A stretch of 64,000 bases of DNA from Bacteroides fragilis (lineage in GTDB: Bacteria; Bacteroidota; Bacteroidia; Bacteroidales; Bacteroidaceae), in contig NZ_CP018937.1 in NCBI RefSeq assembly GCF_002849695.1, positions 1,488,001 through 1,552,000 on the forward strand, in the 5' to 3' direction. The notes under the pieces were generated by a model. It did not search any database and was not told where the DNA came from. It saw only the letters and a program-made list of their open reading frames with translations. Shown piece after piece: positions 59,030-64,000 of this stretch (positions are counted from its first letter, which is position 1; each line of letters begins with the position of its first letter). Position numbers and translations under genes: made by a program.

Positions 59030-59998
59030 TTAGAACTGTTCCAGAATGGCAATTCGTTTTTCGATTGGCGGATGGGTGGCGAAGAGCCCGCTTAGCCCGC
59101 TCAATGCGCTTTTAGCCTGTTTGCCAGGATGTTGTATGAATAACTGCGCTACATCTTCGCGCTCCACAGCTTCTATATCGGGATCTGCAGATATCTTTCT
59201 TAAAGCACTGGCCAGAGCCAATGGGTTCTTTGTCATTTCTGCTGCTCCTGCATCGGCCATGTATTCACGTTTGCGGGAGATGGCAAAGCGCATCAGCGTG
59301 GCAAAGAAATAGCCGATGGCGGCTACAATCATGGCTAAAACCAAGATGAGGATGGCACCATTGTTTTTATCATTCCGGCTGCGTGTCCACGAAGAGTAAT
59401 AAACGGAGCGCAGTGCTATTTGTGCCAACATCGAAAAGATGCCTACGAATACAATGGAGATAATCAGCAGTCGGACATCGTGATTACGGATATGTGTCAA
59501 CTCGTGTGCAATGACCCCTTCGAGTTCTTCGTCATTGAGTTTCTCGATGATTCCTTTTGATAAGGTGACCGTATAAGTACGTTCGTTAATTCCGCTGGCA
59601 TACGCATTGAGTGAATTGTCATCGATTATGTTGATTTTAGGCATTTTCATCCCTTGCGACATACAGAGATTCTCCACTAAATTGTAGATGCGTTTATTTT
59701 CTTTACGTTCCAATGGTCGTGCCCCTGTAGCTGCTTTGATAATACTGGAATTGGCAAAGTAGGCAATAATAAACCAGACCAGAACGCCTCCTATAATATA
59801 AGGAATCAGATTAATAAACATTTGATTGGTCATTGCCAATGTGTCGTATTGCCCGTAATCATCTGTCACGGTAAAAGTGATGAGCAGGTAGCTGAACAAA
59901 TAAGTCAGTACTGCCACCAGGCAAGGGAAAAGGAACAGTAAGATGCCGGAACGTAGGTTATTCCGGCTCTGTTGTGTCTGTATTCCGACGTATTGCAT
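59030..59998 (-). CDS. M48-family zinc metalloprotease (HtpX-like)
   Basis: 322 residues. Two N-terminal membrane helices (residues 18-40, 62-85), zinc motif 'VIAHELTHIRNHD' (HExxH) near residue 164, two more hydrophobic segments (residues 178-245) and the third ligand Glu in 'SRKREYMADAGAAEMTKNP' near residue 248. C-terminal 'GLFATHPPIEKRIAIL'. It is encoded directly behind a lemA gene (21 nt), an arrangement seen in many bacteria and thought to serve membrane protein turnover. Confidence 0.93.
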   Translation of the reverse strand: MQYVGIQTQQSRNNLRSGILLFLFPCLVAVLTYLFSYLLITFTVTDDYGQYDTLAMTNQMFINLIPYIIGGVLVWFIIAYFANSSIIKAATGARPLERKENKRIYNLVENLCMSQGMKMPKINIIDDNSLNAYASGINERTYTVTLSKGIIEKLNDEELEGVIAHELTHIRNHDVRLLIISIVFVGIFSMLAQIALRSVYYSSWTRSRNDKNNGAILILVLAMIVAAIGYFFATLMRFAISRKREYMADAGAAEMTKNPLALASALRKISADPDIEAVEREDVAQLFIQHPGKQAKSALSGLSGLFATHPPIEKRIAILEQF

Positions 59999-60019
59999 GT
60001 GTATATACTTTCCTGGGGA

Positions 60020-60580
60020 TTAGAATTTGATTTTCGGGGCTTCTTCCAGATTGGCACGTTGTTCAGTACCCAAATCGAACATCATTTCTTTATGAAAGCC
60101 GAACATGTTGGCTATCAAGTTGGAAGGGAATGTCTGTACTGCATTGTTCAGTTCTTTGGTAGCTGAATTAAAGTAGCGGCGTACTGCAGCCAGTTTGTTT
60201 TCTACGTCCGAAATCTCTTCCTGCAACTGGAGGAAGTTTTGGTTGGCCTTTAAATCGGGGTAAGCTTCCAAGGTGATTTTCAATCCCGCGAGGGCGGAAC
60301 TAAGTTGATTCTCTGCTGTAATCTTTTCATCGATTGTTCGGGCACTGACAGCTCCGTTGCGAGCCTGAATGACGCGTTCAAGTGTGTCCTTTTCGTGAGC
60401 TGCATATCCTTTTACTGTATCTACCAATTGTGGGATAAGGTCGTGACGTTGCTTTAACTGTACATCGATGTCGGCAAATGCATTTTCACGGTTGTTTCTC
60501 AGTTTTACCAGCGAGTTGTACATGGAAGCAATGATAATGGCGAGGATGACTACAATCCCCAAAATGATAAGTAAGTTCAT
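60020..60580 (-). CDS. LemA-family membrane protein
   Basis: 186 residues. N-terminal helix (LLIILGIVVILAIIIASMYN) with the rest a long antiparallel helical bundle: 'LRNNRENAFADIDVQLKQRH', 'LIPQLVDTVKGYAAHEKDTL', 'YPDLKANQNFLQLQEEISDV' and 'ARRYFNSATKELN'-like 'VRRYFNSATKELNNAVQTFP'. The conserved 'ADIDVQLKQRHDLIPQLV' and 'YFN' motifs identify LemA. Operon partner of the M48 protease. Confidence 0.94.
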   Translation of the reverse strand: MNLLIILGIVVILAIIIASMYNSLVKLRNNRENAFADIDVQLKQRHDLIPQLVDTVKGYAAHEKDTLERVIQARNGAVSARTIDEKITAENQLSSALAGLKITLEAYPDLKANQNFLQLQEEISDVENKLAAVRRYFNSATKELNNAVQTFPSNLIANMFGFHKEMMFDLGTEQRANLEEAPKIKF

Positions 60581-60615
60581 AATTCTTTTGATTCTTAACG
60601 TTGTTAAACTTGATC

Positions 60616-60647
60616 CAAAGGTATGTGATTCAGTCTCTATTTACAAA
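60616..60647 (-). promoter_or_regulatory. Promoter of lemA-M48 operon
   Basis: Minus strand TTTG (plus CAAA 60644-60647), 20-nt spacer, TACCTTTG (plus CAAAGGTA 60616-60623), 36 nt before the LemA start. Confidence 0.7.
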
Positions 60648-60714
60648 AAGCGCATAATAAAAAACATTAATTATCAAACAAACCTCTCAAAGTGTATTGA
60701 AACTTTCCTGAAAT

Positions 60715-60766
60715 AACACCCAAAAACTGTCAAATAGCACCCAAAAACTATCAAATGATAGTTTTT
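60715..60766. repeat. Direct repeat and palindrome upstream of sigma factor
   Basis: AACACCCAAAAACTGTCAAA (60715) is repeated as AGCACCCAAAAACTATCAAA (60735) with an exact 20-nt period, and the second copy runs into the palindrome AAAAACTATC-AAAT-GATAGTTTTT (60743-60766). It lies about 105 nt upstream of the sigma factor start, so it is a good candidate regulatory site. Confidence 0.55.
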
Positions 60767-60870
60767 ACCCCAAAGATTGGTGAAATTTACCCTACTGAAA
60801 TCTAAAATAAGCCTTAAACTTGCATCATCGAGAAAGAAACGAAATATTAACCGCTTAAAAACCGCAACGT

Positions 60871-61374
60871 ATGAAAAGTTTAAGTTTTAGAAAAGACCTG
60901 ATAGGGGTACAAGAAGAGTTACTCCGTTTTGCTTATAAACTCACAGCCAATCGCGAAGAAGCCAATGACCTGTTACAAGAAACTTCATTGAAAGCATTAG
61001 ATAATGAAGATAAATTTATGCCGGATACTAATTTTAAAGGCTGGATGTATACAATCATGCGCAACATCTTTATTAATAATTACCGCAAAGTTGTGCGTGA
61101 CCAAACTTATGTAGACCAAACCGACAACCTCTTCCATCTGAATCTCCCGCAAGACTCCGGATTTGAAAGTACCGAAGGAGCCTATGACTTGAAAGAAATG
61201 CACCGTGTAGTAAATGCGTTGCCTAAAGAATATAAAGTACCGTTTTCAATGCATGTTTCCGGATTTAAATATCGTGAAATAGCTGAAAAATTAGAATTGC
61301 CACTCGGTACGGTTAAGAGCCGGATCTTTTTTACCCGGCAGAGACTGCAACAGGAATTGAAGGACTTCGTTTAA
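60871..61374 (+). CDS. ECF-type RNA polymerase sigma factor
   Basis: 167 residues. Region 2 spans residues 12-80 ('ELLRFAYKLTANREEANDLL', 'QETSLKALDNEDKF', 'NFKGWMYTIMRNIFINNYRK') and region 4 residues 108-165 ('ALPKEYKVPFSMHVSGFKYR', 'EIAEKLELPLGTVKSRIFFT'). No anti-sigma factor is encoded next to it; the gene is followed by a terminator. Control could instead be through the repeats upstream or by an unlinked regulator. It may belong to the stress-type Bacteroides ECF sigma factors; the target genes are not visible. Confidence 0.93.
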   Translation: MKSLSFRKDLIGVQEELLRFAYKLTANREEANDLLQETSLKALDNEDKFMPDTNFKGWMYTIMRNIFINNYRKVVRDQTYVDQTDNLFHLNLPQDSGFESTEGAYDLKEMHRVVNALPKEYKVPFSMHVSGFKYREIAEKLELPLGTVKSRIFFTRQRLQQELKDFV

Positions 61375-61451
61375 TTAAGGTGATACTGATTATAATTATA
61401 AAGATTGATTTTTAGATACTGATTTAGTGTAGATTTTTAGTTGTGCAAAAG

Positions 61452-61485
61452 AAGGAGTAAGCGAGGGACCCCCTCCTTGCTCCTT
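61452..61485 (+). terminator. Terminator of sigma factor gene
   Basis: Stem AAGGAG-TAAGC-GAGGG / CCCTC-CTTGC-TCCTT with a short inner loop, followed by TGTTTTTG. Confidence 0.75.
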
Positions 61486-61544
61486 TGTTTTTGTGACAAT
61501 ATGATATATAACATATCTTTTATGGGAACTTTTTAAGGCTAATT

Positions 61545-61577
61545 TTTGTCTTTATGTCAGATATCTCAGTATATTTG
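61545..61577 (+). promoter_or_regulatory. Promoter of the carboxylase-like gene
   Basis: TTTG 61545-61548, 21-nt spacer, TATATTTG 61570-61577, 48 nt before the ATG at 61626. Confidence 0.65.
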
Positions 61578-61625
61578 TAATGACAAGTTAACCTATGAAT
61601 GTGAAATCACTTATAACTTACGGCA

Positions 61626-63401
61626 ATGAAAAAGGAAATTAAATTCAGTCTCGTATATCGGGACATGTGGCAGTCGTCCGGTAAATACCAACCCCGTGTC
61701 GACCAGTTAGTACGAATTGCACCTTTGATTATTGAAATGGGATGTTTTGCCCGTGTGGAAACCAATGGAGGAGCTTTTGAGCAAGTCAACCTGCTCTATG
61801 GTGAAAATCCTAACAAAGCAGTACGGGCTTTTACCAAACCCTTCAATGATGCCGGAATACAAACCCACATGCTCGACAGGGGACTAAACGGTTTGCGGAT
61901 GTATCCTGTTCCTGCCGATGTCCGTCGGTTGATGTATAAAGTTAAGCATGCTCAAGGGGTAGATATAACCCGTATTTTTTGTGGATTGAATGAAGTGAGG
62001 AATATTATTCCTTCTATACACTATGCGCTTGAGGGGGGAATGATTCCACAAGCGACTTTGTGTATTACCTTCTCGCCGGTACATACGGTGGAGTATTACA
62101 CAGCCATTGCCGACAAACTGATTGAGGCCGGTGCTCCTGAAATCTGCCTGAAAGATATGGCGGGAGTAGGACGTCCTGTCATGTTAGGGCGATTGACGAA
62201 AGCTATAAAAGAGCGTCATCCTGAAGTCTTGATTCAATATCACGGGCATAGTGGTCCCGGATTATCAATGGCTTCCATTCTTGAAGTTTGCGAGAATGGT
62301 GCTGATATTATTGACGTAGCCATGGAACCCATATCCTGGGGTAAAGTTCATCCGGATGTGATCTCCGTACAGGCCATGTTGAAAGATGCCGGTTTCCGTG
62401 TTCCTGAGATCAACATGAAAGCATATATGAAAGCACGTGCCATGACACAGGAATTCATTGATGATTTCCTCGGCTATTTCATGGATCCGACCAACAAGCA
62501 TATGTCTTCATTATTGTTGAAATGTGGTTTACCGGGTGGGATGATGGGGTCTATGATGGCCGATCTGAAAGGAGTACATGCCGGTATCAATATGATACTT
62601 CGGAATAATAATCAACCTGAGCTCAGCATCGACGATCTGCTTGTGATGCTATTCGACGAAGTAGAATATGTGTGGCCCAAGTTGGGCTATCCTCCGTTGG
62701 TGACTCCATTCAGCCAGTACGTGAAGAACGTGGCATTGATGAACGTAATGGCACATGTGAAGGGTGAGGAGCGTTGGAGTATGATAGATAATAATACCTG
62801 GGGGATGATTCTGGGGAAAAGCGGACGTTTGCCCGGACCTTTGGATCCCGAAATTATAGCTTTGGCAAAAGAAAAAGGATATGAGTTTACGGATGAAGAT
62901 CCACAGAAGAATTACCCTGATCAGCTTGAAGAGTACCGGAAAGAAATGCTGGAGAACGGATGGGAATTCGGACCTGACGACGAAGAACTTTTTGAACTGG
63001 CTATGCATGACAGGCAATATCGTGACTATAAGTCGGGGGTAGCTAAAAAAAGGTTTGAAGAGGATTTGCAACGTGCCAAAGATGCGGCATTAGTCAAACA
63101 AGGTTTCTCTGAAGAAGACGTGAAGAGAATGAAGCGTGCCAAGGCGGAACCAATAACCGCGATGGAAAAAGGAAGAATCATTTGGGAAATTGATGTGGAG
63201 TCACCTTCTATGCCTCCGGAAGTAGGGCATAAGTATGAGCCGGATGATGTATTCTGTTATATTGCCACTCCGTGGCATACTTATGACAGGGTATTGGCCA
63301 ACTTTAGCGGACGTATCATTGAGGTGTGTGCCAAACAGGGTGCTTTGGTCAATAAGGGAGATGCATTGGCTTATGTAGAAAGATGTGAAGAACCGGCATA
63401 A
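61626..63401 (+). CDS. Carboxyltransferase-domain protein (pyruvate carboxylase B/oxaloacetate decarboxylase alpha-like)
   Basis: 591 residues. The N-terminal DRE-TIM-type barrel (residues 5-290) is that of PycB/OadA: 'YRDMWQSSGKYQPRVDQLVR' with the catalytic Asp, 'FARVETNGGAFEQVNLL', 'EICLKDMAGVGRPVML' (Lys that is carbamylated or binds metal) and 'QYHGHSGPGLSMASI' (metal His pair). Residues 300-470 are the PYC_OADA helical domain. The C-terminal 60 residues have a biotinyl-like half fold ('DRVLANFSGRIIEVCAKQGA'), but where biotin proteins have AMKM there is TPWH, so the biotin Lys is missing. It may use biotin on another protein. Single gene with own promoter and terminator. Confidence 0.82.
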   Translation: MKKEIKFSLVYRDMWQSSGKYQPRVDQLVRIAPLIIEMGCFARVETNGGAFEQVNLLYGENPNKAVRAFTKPFNDAGIQTHMLDRGLNGLRMYPVPADVRRLMYKVKHAQGVDITRIFCGLNEVRNIIPSIHYALEGGMIPQATLCITFSPVHTVEYYTAIADKLIEAGAPEICLKDMAGVGRPVMLGRLTKAIKERHPEVLIQYHGHSGPGLSMASILEVCENGADIIDVAMEPISWGKVHPDVISVQAMLKDAGFRVPEINMKAYMKARAMTQEFIDDFLGYFMDPTNKHMSSLLLKCGLPGGMMGSMMADLKGVHAGINMILRNNNQPELSIDDLLVMLFDEVEYVWPKLGYPPLVTPFSQYVKNVALMNVMAHVKGEERWSMIDNNTWGMILGKSGRLPGPLDPEIIALAKEKGYEFTDEDPQKNYPDQLEEYRKEMLENGWEFGPDDEELFELAMHDRQYRDYKSGVAKKRFEEDLQRAKDAALVKQGFSEEDVKRMKRAKAEPITAMEKGRIIWEIDVESPSMPPEVGHKYEPDDVFCYIATPWHTYDRVLANFSGRIIEVCAKQGALVNKGDALAYVERCEEPA

Positions 63402-63431
63402 CGTTTAAAAGTTGTATTGTTATAGAGTGGA

Positions 63432-63466
63432 TAAGGACTGTTCCCGGTGTAAACCGGGGCGGTCCT
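63432..63466 (+). terminator. Terminator of the carboxylase-like gene
   Basis: Stem AAGGACTG-TT-CCCGGT / ACCGGG-GC-GGTCCTT, followed by GTTTTTTTG, 31 nt after the stop. Confidence 0.85.
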
Positions 63467-64000
63467 TGTTTTTTTGCCCTTTCCTCAAGTTAGATGCCTA
63501 TTTTCTGTAAGTTGTCTGGTCAATTAAAGAAAGTCTGATAGCTATATTTGACTGTCATATTTGCTATAATATTTGATTTCGGTTAGATATTACATTTGTA
63601 ATATCCTGTTTGGGTAGAAATCTATTGATTGTTTTTCGTAGTTAGTAAATAAATATTGGTTTTATATTCAAAAAAGAAATAAGGAATCTTTTCTAAGCTT
63701 TTAAGTATGGATAGAACTTTTACTTGTAAATAGTGATCAAACCTTATGGCTGAAGTTAATCGGAGAAATGACATATACATCTCAAACCCATCTTGGGCGA
63801 GTAGAAAAACATATAAGCTAAGTTCTCTTAGAACTCAGTTCTTGGATACATTACAGGCACTTCTATAGGGATTCTGGTGGATGTTAATTGCCGAAGGGGA
63901 AAAAGTAGAAATTAGTATTTAAAAATATTATAGTATATTTATTGTATTTTGATACTTTATATCTATATTTACTCCGCAAAATAAGATTGGCAACTCCTTA
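63467..64000. other. AT-rich end of window, no supported gene
   Basis: About 530 nt. The only frame of note is 63746-63868 (40 codons starting MAEVNRRNDIYISNPSWASR), with no ribosome site and no recognised motif, possibly a relic. Nothing else, including no tRNA, was seen. Confidence 0.4.

Overview
The window looks like a chromosomal segment of a gut Bacteroides, most probably of the B. fragilis group. Supporting signs are many promoters with the Bacteroides -7 box TAnnTTTG and a -33 TTTG-like box, a HU-like gene followed by a 'smalltalk' micro-ORF, a DUF4492-cydA-cydB cluster, DUF5686 and DUF4251 proteins, and the end of a capsule-type polysaccharide locus. The species call is inference; no rRNA or tRNA gene was recognised.

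Layout. 1-7140: 3' end of a polysaccharide locus, reading as a UDP-L-FucNAc branch (dehydratase/epimerase, 2-epimerase, RmlD-like reductase), a WbuB-like transferase, and a WbpV/WbpL-like pair for lipid-linked chain initiation. 7.1-8.7 kb: HipB-like regulator with a truncated hipA, HU-like protein, smalltalk. 8.7-13.7 kb: dicarboxylate symporter, then the oxidative pentose phosphate operon gnd-zwf-pgl. 14-31 kb: an AT-rich accessory region. It holds two paralogous small secreted PepSY-like genes, each with a sigma-54-type promoter and shared upstream TGTG-N6-TTCCMCA sites, and five copies of a conserved leader placed just upstream of otherwise unrelated small ORFs (papain-like, propeller-like and unknown). 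It also carries a metzincin lipoprotein, an S41 protease with a beta-barrel partner, and several decayed genes (umuD, umuC, ynfA, and an integrase that needs a -1 frameshift).

31.4-38.2 kb: a minus-strand TolC-MacA-MacB-type efflux operon ending in a LytS/LytTR two-component system, interrupted by a 104-bp palindromic repeat. 38.5-40 kb: a second 104-bp copy, a DUF4373-like gene and an AAA-ATPase remnant. 40-43 kb: DUF4492 and cytochrome bd oxidase. 43-48.8 kb: the STM4015-STM4014-STM4013-STM4012-STM4011 cluster (WGR/LRR protein, ATP-grasp, phosphatase-superfamily hydrolase, two radical SAM enzymes), widely conserved but of unknown function; here STM4011 is fused to a HAD phosphatase. 48.8-64 kb: core and housekeeping genes: a 2-hydroxyacid dehydrogenase, rarA, a GH2 glycosidase, a DUF5686 protein, wecB, a TRIC-type channel, DUF4251, an M48 peptidase with LemA, an ECF-type sigma factor, and a carboxylase-like protein that has lost its biotin lysine.

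The best candidates for undescribed biology are the repeated promoter/leader cassette with its diverse cargo (14.9-29.6 kb), the sigma-54-controlled PepSY pair, and the STM4011-4015 cluster. All functional statements come from reading sequence and motifs by eye; no database search was run.
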